Below are positions 40,119 to 50,640 of a stretch of DNA of 64,000 nt, one piece after another. Origin of the DNA: Antedon bifida (taxonomy: Eukaryota > Echinodermata > Crinoidea > Comatulida > Antedonidae); contig OY727097.1 of assembly GCA_963402885.1 (NCBI GenBank), forward strand, positions 7,502,001-7,566,000, written 5' to 3'. Positions within the stretch are counted from its first letter, which is position 1. Each line of letters starts with the position of its first letter. A program made the translations under genes and the position numbers. The notes below the pieces were generated by a model, which was given only the letters and a program-made list of their open reading frames with translations, did not search any database and was not told where the DNA came from.

Positions 40119-43100
40119 GTGACTGAAAAAATTAGGTCCCATACTAAACCTAAATGTGACCAACATACTATCGATGTGGATATTGAAGTTTTAACAAAAA
40201 ATTATTTTTCGGAAGAATTGATAATCGATGATGTACCAAAACAAAAAAATACACGAAAAAGGCAGAAAACACAATCAATAAATGAATTACAAGTATATAA
40301 TAGTAATGAAAATATAACTGTAGCACAGGGTAATTTTAATCAAGGGAATTATAGATTTGGCTTTGCAAGTGGTAAACAGTGTGTTGCAAATAGTCTTGTA
40401 GCTATTCTTTATTCTACAAAGAGGAATGGAAATGAATTTTACACCAAAGACCTTGATACAATATTGACTCTTGGAAACGAGTTGTACTGTTACATTCAGA
40501 AAGATTCCACTATGCACGAGGACCTTTTGATGATTTCAGAACTGCCGAAAGAATTGGATATTTTGGATAACACATTCGTAATATCTCCCAAAGAATCAGT
40601 GTTTGGCATAATAGATGGGAATCTCGAATTTATGGCTGAATATGGAGCTTTATCATTAAAGCAAGCTGTTGAACAAGAATTACACCAACATGATGCATTT
40701 TTTATGAATTTCAACAGAAGCACATTTTCTATTATCAAACGTGTAAATGGATTTCTTATATTTGATCCACATGCAAGAGATCGATTTGGTTGTGTTAGTG
40801 AACATGGAAAGAGTATTTTACTTTACAGTGCATCTTGGCAAGGTGTGTACGATTATTGTATAAGATTAGCAAGGTCAATGAACTGTAATTTACATGACAC
40901 CGAGTTTGAACTGACTGGTGTAAATATTGAAAATAAGTCTATGATTTTATGTTCCGCTTCTGTGCTCGATAATAATTGTGAACAAAGCAACTTGGGAAAT
41001 GTCGATGTTGATGAACCTAGTACGTCTTATCAGCATAAATGTAGTACAAGATTACCAGACAAGAATATTGATTCTAAAGTTAAAGGCCAAAAACATAATA
41101 AAGAAGGTCATGTCTCATCAAGTAATGGATGGCAAAGTGATAGTGATATTGAAATTGTTAATGTTCAATATGGAAAAAGACCTGACGAGAATTTTAAATT
41201 TGTTCCGATCTTAGAAGAAGAAAAGAAAAACATTTGTAATAAAGTAGGCATTCATTGTGAACATACCGATAGGAATTGTGGTATTAACAGAGCTAGTCAG
41301 ATTGGACATCCTCTTAAAATTATGAATATTACAGGTGATGGTAATTGTTTTTATCGTGCAATTTCATACATTATTTCTGGGACTGAAGATAATCATTTAC
41401 TTTTAAGAAGAGCAATTACTAATCATTTATTGGAAACTGATGACTTATTTATTAATACATTTAGTCACGAATATAGATCAGTTAAGGAATATGTGTTTAA
41501 AAAAAGAGTAATGGATAATGGAACGTGGGCATCCAATACTGAAATAAGTGCAATGGCAAACTTGATTAATACAGATATTTATTCATTTAATGATCAACTT
41601 TTGACGTGGCAATTGTTTTCTGCTAAAAAGCCGGGAAGAATAGATGATGTTACAACTAATAATGGTATATATATTTTGTACACCATGAATGTGCATTTTA
41701 ATATAGTAGAATCTGTCAATGTCAGTCAAAATAATTTTCAAAAAACAACAGGACAAGTTGATATGGATGTGACATCCCAAACGAATTATACAACACAGAA
41801 ACGAAAGCAAATGAGAAAAGAATGTCACACATTTGAAGACATAGAACCAAAACACAAAAAGAGTAAAACTGTTGAGGGACCTTGTTCTGGAAATGAAGTA
41901 AAAACATTGAGAAGGAAAAGAAAAATATCTTATGAAAATAGAAAGCAAAAAGAAAAGAATCGTCAGAGAATGAAAAGAAGAAGAGAAAAAAAAGATAATT
42001 CAATAGAAAAAAATGAAAATAGAAACAAATATCAAAGTGATCCTGTATACAGAGAAGAAAAGAAACGTAAAGTAAAAGAGGCACAACAAATAAGATATGC
42101 TGATGATGATTATAAATTCCAAAAAAGGAAAGAAAACAGAGAAAGACAACACAAAATGTATAGATGTGAACCTAAATATAATGTTAAGGTACGAAATAAA
42201 GCTAAACATAACTACAATATTGATTTGGATTACCGAACAACCAAAAAAGAAACAATGAAGAACAGATACAACAATGATACAATGTTTAGACATAAAACTA
42301 TACAAAATAATACACAAAGAAATAAGGAAAGGTATCACAATGATCCACAATTTCGAAAAAATTTGAAGCAAAATTTAGCACAGAAGTATTGTACTAATTC
42401 ACAATTCAGAGAAAACATTACCCAAAAATTGACAGAGAAGTATCAAAGTAATTTTAAATTTAGACAATACTGTAAAGAAAAATTTGTTAAAAAGTATCGG
42501 ATTAATTTGAAATTTAGACAAAAATGTAAAGACAAATTGGCAGAAAAGTATCGGAGTAATTTGAAATTTAGACAAAACTGTAAAGAAAAATTGGCTGAAA
42601 AGTATCGGAGTAATTTGAAATTTAGACAAAACTGTAAAGAAAAATTGGCTGAAAAGTATCGGAGTAATTTGAAATTTAGAAGAAAATGCAAAGACAAATT
42701 GGCAGAAAAGTATCGGAGTAATTTGAAATTTAGACAAAACTGTAAGCAGAAATTGGCAGAGAAATATCGAGGGAATTCAAAATTTCGTCAAAGATGTAAG
42801 CAAAGATTTACAGAAAAGTATTATGGTGATGAAGGGTTCCGGAAAAAAATCATGAAGAAAAATATGAAAAATCGGGAAAAAATCAAAACAGAAAACACTA
42901 ATTTTAATATTGTTTTAGAAAACTTCAAGAAAACAGTTTCTCGTGGTCCTGAATATGTTTGTTGCGTATGCTTTAAATTGTTATTCAAAGATCAAGTTAT
43001 GAAGTGCATCAAATCTAAATACAAAAATCAGGCTTGTATAAATGAAAAGTATTTGCATATTTGCAATAATGAATGTAATAAACCTTGTAATTTGTCGAGT

Positions 43101-43151
43101 CACCAAGGTGTCATTTATGGATTTGTTTCACATGCCACAGGAAATTGTTAA
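40119..43151 (+). CDS. Helentron polyprotein middle part: two cysteine proteases and a basic repeat block (copy 2)
   Basis: The listed start is a GTG inside the gene; Helentron coding really resumes at 40092, after the LTR element. A tegument-like cysteine protease shows GKQCVANSL (about residues 85-93) and FDPHARDRFG (about 215-224). An intact OTU domain follows, with nucleophile motif GDGNCFYRAI (about 406-415) and histidine motif MNVHFNIV (about 522-529). It includes the 110 bp missing from copy 1. Next comes a very basic region with about ten tandem 18-residue units (KYRSNLKFRQNCKEKLAE type; bases about 42330-42830), twice as many as in copy 1. The frame leaves the conserved sequence at about 43088, where one base is missing (CCTTGTAATT against CCTTGTCAATT), so the last 20 or so residues are not native. 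Confidence 0.85.
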   Translation: MTEKIRSHTKPKCDQHTIDVDIEVLTKNYFSEELIIDDVPKQKNTRKRQKTQSINELQVYNSNENITVAQGNFNQGNYRFGFASGKQCVANSLVAILYSTKRNGNEFYTKDLDTILTLGNELYCYIQKDSTMHEDLLMISELPKELDILDNTFVISPKESVFGIIDGNLEFMAEYGALSLKQAVEQELHQHDAFFMNFNRSTFSIIKRVNGFLIFDPHARDRFGCVSEHGKSILLYSASWQGVYDYCIRLARSMNCNLHDTEFELTGVNIENKSMILCSASVLDNNCEQSNLGNVDVDEPSTSYQHKCSTRLPDKNIDSKVKGQKHNKEGHVSSSNGWQSDSDIEIVNVQYGKRPDENFKFVPILEEEKKNICNKVGIHCEHTDRNCGINRASQIGHPLKIMNITGDGNCFYRAISYIISGTEDNHLLLRRAITNHLLETDDLFINTFSHEYRSVKEYVFKKRVMDNGTWASNTEISAMANLINTDIYSFNDQLLTWQLFSAKKPGRIDDVTTNNGIYILYTMNVHFNIVESVNVSQNNFQKTTGQVDMDVTSQTNYTTQKRKQMRKECHTFEDIEPKHKKSKTVEGPCSGNEVKTLRRKRKISYENRKQKEKNRQRMKRRREKKDNSIEKNENRNKYQSDPVYREEKKRKVKEAQQIRYADDDYKFQKRKENRERQHKMYRCEPKYNVKVRNKAKHNYNIDLDYRTTKKETMKNRYNNDTMFRHKTIQNNTQRNKERYHNDPQFRKNLKQNLAQKYCTNSQFRENITQKLTEKYQSNFKFRQYCKEKFVKKYRINLKFRQKCKDKLAEKYRSNLKFRQNCKEKLAEKYRSNLKFRQNCKEKLAEKYRSNLKFRRKCKDKLAEKYRSNLKFRQNCKQKLAEKYRGNSKFRQRCKQRFTEKYYGDEGFRKKIMKKNMKNREKIKTENTNFNIVLENFKKTVSRGPEYVCCVCFKLLFKDQVMKCIKSKYKNQACINEKYLHICNNECNKPCNLSSHQGVIYGFVSHATGNC
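42330..42830 (+). repeat. 54-bp coding minisatellite in Helentron copy 2
   Basis: Units such as GAAAAGTATCGGAGTAATTT with a 54-base period encode the 18-residue basic repeat. The central four or five units are nearly identical at DNA level, which marks recent expansion. Copy 1 has about five units at 9040-9300. Confidence 0.85.
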
Positions 43152-46100
43152 ACGGGAATGTTCCTGCAGAAGCCAATTCAAACAATTTACAACTACACGA
43201 TATTCCTCCTGATCTCTCTAATTTAGAGCAGCATTTGATTGGATTAAACATTCCTTTTATGAAATTAATGAATTTACCGAAAGGTGGACAGCATGGAATA
43301 CACGGACCAGTCGTATGTGTACCATCAAATACTATAGAAACTGTAAAAATGCTCCCTAGACCAGAGGTTGATGATCAATTAATATCCGTAAAATTGAAGC
43401 GAAAGTTGTCTTACAAAGGTTATTACAAATATAAATTTGTTAACACTGCTAATGTTATTCAAGCTCTTAGATATTTACAAGACCATAACAAGTGCTATTT
43501 TGATATAGCTATTAATGAAGAATGGCATAATTATTTATCTGAAGAAAACATCGAAAATGCAAATAATAATGTACATGAAAATCACACATGTGTAGAAAAC
43601 AATGAAGAAGAAGAGGAAGAAGTAGAAGACCGATTGTGTGGTGCTATCTTTGATACAAGTCTCCAACCTGTTGACAGGCGACAAAATCTGGTTGATGAAT
43701 ATTTTAATGACATAATTTGTTGTGCACCGTGTGAAAATAATAGCCCTATTGCATTATTAAGTAATAAAAGCAATGAAGCAAAATCATTTCCAGTGTTATT
43801 TCCAACAGGCCAACCAACATTTCATGATACAAGAGATGTTAAAATAACACTCGGACGTTATTTTCATAATCGATTAATGCATATAGATAACAGGTTTGCA
43901 CAAAATACAGAATTCATTTTTTATGCTCAATCTTTATATGAACTTCAACAAATTTTATCAAGTATTTCCATTGCATTGCGAAAAGGGTCAAGTAAAAAGG
44001 ATGACTTTAGTAAAGTTACTGTATCCGATTTAAAAAATGTTACCAAAATTGAGGAAATTTTAAAATCTGATAGGGGTTATAAATTTTTAAAACAAATTCG
44101 TGGAACTCCACCGTACTGGCAAGCTACACAGAAAGATGTAATAGCAATGGTTAGACAGATTGGAAAGCCAACATTCTTTCTTTCATTCTCAAGTGCAGAC
44201 TTCCGTTGGAAAGAAATAATGACGACATTGTTAAGTCAGTCAGGAGACCAAAGAAACATTGAAGAATTGGAATGGGCAGATAAATGTAATTTGTTAAAAT
44301 CAAATCCAGTGACTGTTGCCAGAATGTTTGACAAGCGCTTTCATACATTTTTGAAAAATGTAATTTTGTCTGAAGCACAGCCGATTGGTAAAGTCATAGA
44401 TTATTTTTACCGAATTGAATTTCAAATGAGAGGAAGTCCACATGTTCATATGTTAGTATGGGTTGAAAATGCTCCTATTTTTGGTACAGATAAAGATAAC
44501 GAAGTTATTAATTTTGTCGATGAATATATTTCTTGTGCTGTACCATGTGAAACTGTAGATCCTGAGCTGAATGAAATTGTTAAAAGTGTGCAAATTCACA
44601 GTAAAAGACATTCTAAATCATGTAAAAAAAAGGGAACAAACTGCAGATTTAACTTCCCCAGACAACCTTCTGGAAATACATTTGTTATGAGACCTACAAT
44701 TGTAGATAAAGACAGTGATGATAATGATGACAATAAACAAGCAAGGGAGCTATTAACCTCAGTAAAAGATGCTGTGAGTAATGAAGAAACATATAAAAAT
44801 TCAATAGAACTTTTCCAAAGTTTAGGTATTACACAGAGTGCATTTGAGAAAGCAAATAACTGTGTAGCTACTGAGGAAAAAATTGTTATAAAAAGAAACC
44901 CTCAAGATGTGTGGGTAAATCAATATAATCCTTCCTTATTGAGAGCATGGAATGCTAATATGGATATTCAGTATATTACAAATGTATATGCATGTATTAT
45001 TTACGTTATAGGATATATGTCTAAATCTGAACGAGAAATGGGCTTACTGTTATCTCATGCAGCATCAGAAGTAAAAGAAGGCAATGAAGATGCTAGGCAA
45101 AGTTTGCGAAAACTTGGTAATGTTTATATGAATAATCGAGAAGTGTCTGCACAAGAAAGTATTTATCGTGTTTGTAGTTTAAGATTAAAAGAATGTTCAA
45201 GGAAAGTTGAATTTATCCCAGTAGGACCTAATCCTGTTAGAATGAGTTTACCACTAAGTGTAATTAAAAACAAAGCAGATGATGATGTAAGTGCATGGTT
45301 ACCAAATAAGATCGACAAATATAAAGCTCGACCTAATAGTTCTGAATTTAATAAAATGTGCCTTGCAAAATTTTGTTCAGAATATAGAATATTGAGTTCA
45401 TCAGAAATGAAAGGAAACAAACAAAAAAAGAATGTATTTCAGTTAAAAAAACAGTTGGGATTCATCCAAAAAAGAACACGAACTAGTAATGCTATTGTAA
45501 GATACCCTCGATTTCCAATGGATACAGCACCTGAGAAATATTTTTTGAGTATACTTCAGTTATTTCTACCATTTCGGAAAGATGAACAGTTAAAACCTCC
45601 AACTTTTGAAACGTACGAACAATTTCATGAGAAAGGATGTGTGAAATTATGTGGCTGTCAATTACAAACGGTAAAGTCAATAGTTAATGGAAACATGAAA
45701 CAATATGAAAAAAGTGCTGATGATGTTGAAGAAGCACAGGAATTTTTATTAAAATTTGGCCCACAAGAAGATGCATGGAGCCTATTATGTCCAGAAAGCG
45801 AAAAAGAAAGGTTAGACAACCCAAAGCCAAATGTAGAGGTTGATGATGAAGAAGATGAATTTTTCATTCCAGATTTTGGAATTCAAAAAAATCATACATC
45901 TAAAGTAGAGTCTAATTCATCTAATATTCCAAGACCAGAATTGAACAAAATGATTCGATCTTTAAACGAAAAACAACAACATATATTTTATAAGACAAGA
46001 CAATGGTGTTTAGACAAAGTTAATGGTAAAAAACCTGAAGCATTTTACAATTTCATAACTGGAGGCGCTGGTACAGGAAAAAGTCATTTGGTAAATTGTA

Positions 46101-47992
46101 TTTATAATGAAGCGACACGTATTCTTGGAAAGATTATGGAAAATCCCGATGATTTGTCAATATTGAAATTAGCTCCTACAGGAATCGCAGCATATAATAT
46201 TAAAGGCCAAACAATTCATAGCGCTTTGTCTATCCCGATTAATATTTCACTTCCGTATCAACCACTTGGAGAAGAAAAAATAAGTGCACTTCGTAATAAA
46301 TTGGGCCAGTTGCAAATTGTTATTATAGATGAAATATCAATGGTAAATCAAAGGTTACTTTGGTATATCCACGGACGATTAAGGCAAATAAAACAAGTAC
46401 GCAACGATAGTCCATTTGGTAACATTTCAGTAATTGCTGTTGGTGATTTTTATCAGTTACCCCCGGTGATGGGCAGTTCGTTATATAAAGACACATTGGA
46501 AAGCTCACTGTGGATAGATAACTTTAAGCAAGTACAGTTAGATCAAATCATGAGGCAAAAAGAAGATAAACAATTTGCTTTATTGTTAAACAAATTGCGT
46601 ACAAAAGAAAAACATGATTGTTTGTCTGATAACGATTCATTAGTTCTAAAATCACGTGAAACAGGTGAAGAATGTGAAGATGCTGTTCATATTTACCCAC
46701 GCAACAAACAAGTTGATGAATGGAATAAAAAAATGTTGCACAAAACCTGTACAGACATTGTATGCATTAAAGCAGAAGATAGTGTAGTAAATAGCAAGAA
46801 ACAGAGCAAAAATTGTGACAAACCTCGGAATTCACGTCAAACTAGTTTACTAAGTTATTTGTGGATTGCAATTAATGCCAGAGTGATGTTGATTAAAAAT
46901 GTAGATGTTAAAAAAGGCTTAACGAATGGATGTATGGGACATGTTGATGAAATAGTCAAACCTGATCATAACACCGAACCAGTATCTATTAAAGTAAAAT
47001 TTGACAATAATGACATTGGTATTCAGGCAATTGAAATGTTTAAAGAATCTATGGGGAAAAAATACAGTCGAAAACAATTTCCTCTCAAATTAGCATATGC
47101 ATGCACAGTTCATAAAGTGCAAGGAATGACAATGGATAAAGCAGTGGTTTGCCTTAAAGATACTTTTATGCATGGTCAAGCATATGTAGGCCTCAGTCGT
47201 GTTACTTCAATAACTGGACTTACTATTGAAAATTTTAAACCTAGTCTGATTTATTGTGATCCAAACATAAAGAAGTGCTTAAATAACATGGATTCATACG
47301 TACAATGTGATAAACAAGGTCATGATTCGGCTTCTAGATTTTCAATAATGTTACATAACATTCAAGGGCTTAAACAACATTTTGTTGATCTTCAGTGTAA
47401 TGATTTGTTTATGAATTCTAATATCATATGTCTAACTGAAACATGGTTAAACAAGGATGATGATGTTTTTGACGTACGCATTGAGCCGTATAAATTGTAT
47501 CACCAAGCAAGGTATGATTCGTATTCTAATACAAATGATCTCAGTTCCAAAATAAAACATCAGGCTCATGGTGGCGTTGCAGTGTATGCCAAGAACACGT
47601 CTTCAAGCAGATTAAACATATGTAATAATGATATAGAAGCAGTTTCATTTTTAATAACAAGTCCGATTTCTGTTGCCGTGTCAGTAATTTATCGACCCCC
47701 AAGTTATGATATTAATCAATTCTGTCAAAATTTGAGAAAACATTTGGAAGAGTTACATAAAATGAGCACAAAATGTATTGTAATGGGTGATTTTAATGAA
47801 AATCTTTTCAAACAATCTTTCAGAGTGAATAATTTAATGGCAGAGAATGAGTACAAACAACATGTTACATGTTCTACAACTGAAAACAATACATTGATTG
47901 ATCATGTTTATAGCAAAGGTCTTGATTCAGTACAGGCTGAAGTAATTCCAATTTATTATAGCTATCATGAAGCCATTCAAATTAAATTTTAA
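43145..47992 (+). CDS. Helentron Rep, helicase and endonuclease (copy 2)
   Basis: 1615 codons. The listed first codon is a TTG within the gene, just after the one-base loss at about 43088, so no real start is present. Helitron-like N region (FPTGQPTFHD, about residues 221-230); HUH motif SPHVHMLVW (about 431-439); tyrosine region NVYACIIYVIGYMSK (about 611-625); helicase Walker A GGAGTGKS (about 973-980), Walker B VIIDEISMV (about 1058-1066), GDFYQLPPV, VHKVQGMTMDKAV and GLSRVTSITGL; EEP endonuclease from about 1400 (LHNIQGL, LTETWLN, MGDFNEN at about 1546, DHVYSKG, YYSYHEAI at about 1602). Unlike copy 1 the helicase is in one frame. Together these activities would nick, unwind and re-join DNA in rolling-circle transposition. 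Confidence 0.92.
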   Translation: MLNGNVPAEANSNNLQLHDIPPDLSNLEQHLIGLNIPFMKLMNLPKGGQHGIHGPVVCVPSNTIETVKMLPRPEVDDQLISVKLKRKLSYKGYYKYKFVNTANVIQALRYLQDHNKCYFDIAINEEWHNYLSEENIENANNNVHENHTCVENNEEEEEEVEDRLCGAIFDTSLQPVDRRQNLVDEYFNDIICCAPCENNSPIALLSNKSNEAKSFPVLFPTGQPTFHDTRDVKITLGRYFHNRLMHIDNRFAQNTEFIFYAQSLYELQQILSSISIALRKGSSKKDDFSKVTVSDLKNVTKIEEILKSDRGYKFLKQIRGTPPYWQATQKDVIAMVRQIGKPTFFLSFSSADFRWKEIMTTLLSQSGDQRNIEELEWADKCNLLKSNPVTVARMFDKRFHTFLKNVILSEAQPIGKVIDYFYRIEFQMRGSPHVHMLVWVENAPIFGTDKDNEVINFVDEYISCAVPCETVDPELNEIVKSVQIHSKRHSKSCKKKGTNCRFNFPRQPSGNTFVMRPTIVDKDSDDNDDNKQARELLTSVKDAVSNEETYKNSIELFQSLGITQSAFEKANNCVATEEKIVIKRNPQDVWVNQYNPSLLRAWNANMDIQYITNVYACIIYVIGYMSKSEREMGLLLSHAASEVKEGNEDARQSLRKLGNVYMNNREVSAQESIYRVCSLRLKECSRKVEFIPVGPNPVRMSLPLSVIKNKADDDVSAWLPNKIDKYKARPNSSEFNKMCLAKFCSEYRILSSSEMKGNKQKKNVFQLKKQLGFIQKRTRTSNAIVRYPRFPMDTAPEKYFLSILQLFLPFRKDEQLKPPTFETYEQFHEKGCVKLCGCQLQTVKSIVNGNMKQYEKSADDVEEAQEFLLKFGPQEDAWSLLCPESEKERLDNPKPNVEVDDEEDEFFIPDFGIQKNHTSKVESNSSNIPRPELNKMIRSLNEKQQHIFYKTRQWCLDKVNGKKPEAFYNFITGGAGTGKSHLVNCIYNEATRILGKIMENPDDLSILKLAPTGIAAYNIKGQTIHSALSIPINISLPYQPLGEEKISALRNKLGQLQIVIIDEISMVNQRLLWYIHGRLRQIKQVRNDSPFGNISVIAVGDFYQLPPVMGSSLYKDTLESSLWIDNFKQVQLDQIMRQKEDKQFALLLNKLRTKEKHDCLSDNDSLVLKSRETGEECEDAVHIYPRNKQVDEWNKKMLHKTCTDIVCIKAEDSVVNSKKQSKNCDKPRNSRQTSLLSYLWIAINARVMLIKNVDVKKGLTNGCMGHVDEIVKPDHNTEPVSIKVKFDNNDIGIQAIEMFKESMGKKYSRKQFPLKLAYACTVHKVQGMTMDKAVVCLKDTFMHGQAYVGLSRVTSITGLTIENFKPSLIYCDPNIKKCLNNMDSYVQCDKQGHDSASRFSIMLHNIQGLKQHFVDLQCNDLFMNSNIICLTETWLNKDDDVFDVRIEPYKLYHQARYDSYSNTNDLSSKIKHQAHGGVAVYAKNTSSSRLNICNNDIEAVSFLITSPISVAVSVIYRPPSYDINQFCQNLRKHLEELHKMSTKCIVMGDFNENLFKQSFRVNNLMAENEYKQHVTCSTTENNTLIDHVYSKGLDSVQAEVIPIYYSYHEAIQIKF

Positions 47993-49350
47993 TTGCATCA
48001 ATGGTTTTTAAGTATTTGAATTATATTTCTGTAAAAACTTTTTAGGAATTGAAAATAGAACTGGATACAAATTTAAAAAAACAATTTGATAAAAACAAGC
48101 TGAAAATAATTATGACCCTCTGTGCACAAGGGGCAGTGAGTAATCTGTAACTTCAACCCATGTCATTCTCCTGTATAGGAAAAACAATATCTGGTGTCTA
48201 AACACATTTCAATCTTGTTTTTATGTGAGTTATATTATTATAGATATTGTTCTGAATTTGAATATGCAATGTTGCAATCTCTGTACATAATAATCGTTCA
48301 ATATCTACCAGTATTCAAGTAATGTTGAAAATAAAAAGTTACATTTCACAGAAGAAGAAAATACGTTTTGTTTTATACGATTACCAATACTTCATTAGGT
48401 CTATACATAATTTCAGTTGTATAATTGTTTTTTATATCTATCCAGGTCCACATGAAATTACTAATACAGTAATTTACTCATGTGGAAGAATAATCAATTT
48501 ATTATCTATGCAAGAGAGGCAGCGAATAATCTGTAACTTCAACCCATGTCATTCTCCTGTATAGGAGAAACAATATCTGGTGAGTAAACACATTTTAATC
48601 TTGTTTTTATGTGAGTTATATTATTATAGATATTGTTCTGAATTTGAATATGCAATGTTGCAATCTCTGCACATAATAATCTTATTTACTGGTATTCAAG
48701 TAATGTTAAAAATAAAAAGTTACATTTTACAGAAGAAGAAAATACGTTTTTTTTTATACGATTACCAATACTTCATTAGGTATATACATCATTTCAGTTG
48801 CATAGTTGTTTTTTATTTTATTTTTTCTATCTATCTAGGTTCACAGTAATTTTCTCATTTGCAAGAATAATCAATTTATTTTCTTTTGGCTTTTAGGTGT
48901 TCAATAGAATGGTTTCATCTCTTCAATTATAATAGGATCCGGATATTTAGGCAGTCATTAATGCAGCTCTTTCATAGCAATTGTCTAAACGCGGCAAATG
49001 ATTAAATTATTAATTGTATTAATGATTGTTAAAAAATAAGAATCTTCTATAAATAGATTAATAATATGCGTTTAATGAATCCACAACTAACAAATTAACA
49101 TGTATATAATGTAGGAAGTAAAATTACTGATCACCAAATAAACTACTGTATAGTATAAACAGCCTATTATAATTTTTAAAATTGTGTACAATTTGCAATA
49201 ACCAATGAAAGATTTATAAATACATACATTTCATACTTATTATTTGTTTGAAATAAAAGATTATTTTTAACAGTTATGGTGTGATAATATTAGCTTTATC
49301 AGAAATATTTTATCTATTGGAGCAAGCTTCACTGGCAACTGAGATAAATG
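47993..49350 (+). other. 3' non-coding part of Helentron copy 2
   Basis: It shares blocks with 14466-15690 of copy 1. A stretch of about 386 bp is duplicated in tandem (about 48120-48505 and 48506-48890), each copy with ACTTCAACCCATGTCATTCT and AATAAAAAGTTACATTT. Copy 1 has one version. Short open frames inside both duplicates are not conserved in copy 1 and are unlikely to be genes. Confidence 0.65.
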
Positions 49351-50640
49351 TCAGTAATCCATAAGATCAAATCACAGAGCAAAGGAGACAAGAAATTGTT
49401 ATTATTATTATTCACACATGTAACTGGTTGTACTTTAGTATATTATGGTGTTTAGAACTGAAATTACGGGAGAAAACATTGTTTGATGTCATCAAAATGA
49501 AACATAAAATTATGTACATTTTCGGAAAATAATTCATTTCAATGAGCATAATTAAATAATATAATATAAAAAATAATAATGAAAATTTGGCACGTACATC
49601 TGAGATGCGTAATATGTTGAAGTGATGAACTATGCCAAAAAACAAATAAAAATCCTACCTTTCCAATTACTGGCCATAGCATGACATCATAGCATGACCT
49701 CGCAGCATCCAATAGGAAAATTTTTATGACAGCATATTACAGAATACATTGTATATGTTATATAATTTAATTATATAAATAATTACGACATTAATACAAA
49801 TTTAAAGAATTTTAGGAACGTTAACCTGAGATGCGCTCTATTTTAAACACGATTAATTTTTACGAAAGAGATGAAAATATGACTTTTTAAATTCAAATGG
49901 CCATATAATGACGTCATGAAATTAGATAGACAAAATTTGTATATGACTTCATATCTACAATTCAACAATTTTTTAATCACGTGGGTCACCTTGTTAACTC
50001 ATGTGTGAAGGAAAATTGATTTATCAAGAACATTAAAACGCATTAGCGTGATGCGCTCTATTAAATGGGATTAACTAATACAAAATAGAAAAAAAATCTA
50101 TTTTTAAAATTCGAGTGGCCATATGATGACGTCAGAACATCCTTTAGGTAAAATTTGTATATTAATTTATATCTACAACTCATTAGCTTCTACAATACAT
50201 TTTTAAAAACGGGGTAACCTGCCATCTTGAGGAGCTAGAAATGAATCAAAATAGGTATATTTTTGCATAAATTCGTATTATATTACCCTTTCTTTAGCAC
50301 ACGATTTTTAAAGTTTAACATGCACGTGCATCGTTAATTTGCAATAAAAATTCATGAAAATGAAAGAAATCGTGAACGTAGGCCTATGACCAACAAAAAT
50401 CAATTGCAAAACACATTTTTCTATGCTTTGTACAAGCTTTGTGCACAAGTGCGTGCGCAAAACACAAACAATTTAGACAATTTTGAAATGCTCAAAGTGA
50501 CCTGAAATGTACGCAAATTAAATAGAAATTAATTTGGCGCATTTTTAAAATTCATTCGTACTCAAAAAAAAATAAATAAATAAATATAATAAACAAATTG
50601 GATTTAGGTTTTCCGCAGCGCAAACGCCACGTGCAAGTCA
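49351..50640 (+). repeat. Degenerate short repeats leading into the satellite
   Basis: Three diverged copies of one block start at GAGATGCG-type anchors, at about 49602, 49828 and 50050, some 220-230 bp apart. Each continues with a GAAAGAG or AAAATCCTA-like stretch, then GTGGCCATA-like and ATGACGTCA-like motifs and ATATCTACAACTCA. These motifs all occur once in each 1.15 kb satellite unit. The zone therefore looks like an old or precursor form of part of the satellite. No gene is seen. Confidence 0.6.

Noticed and set aside
42399-42737. Antisense repetitive frame that looks like a repeat protein
   Set aside because: It is the reverse strand of the 54 bp coding minisatellite and has no start context or conservation of its own.
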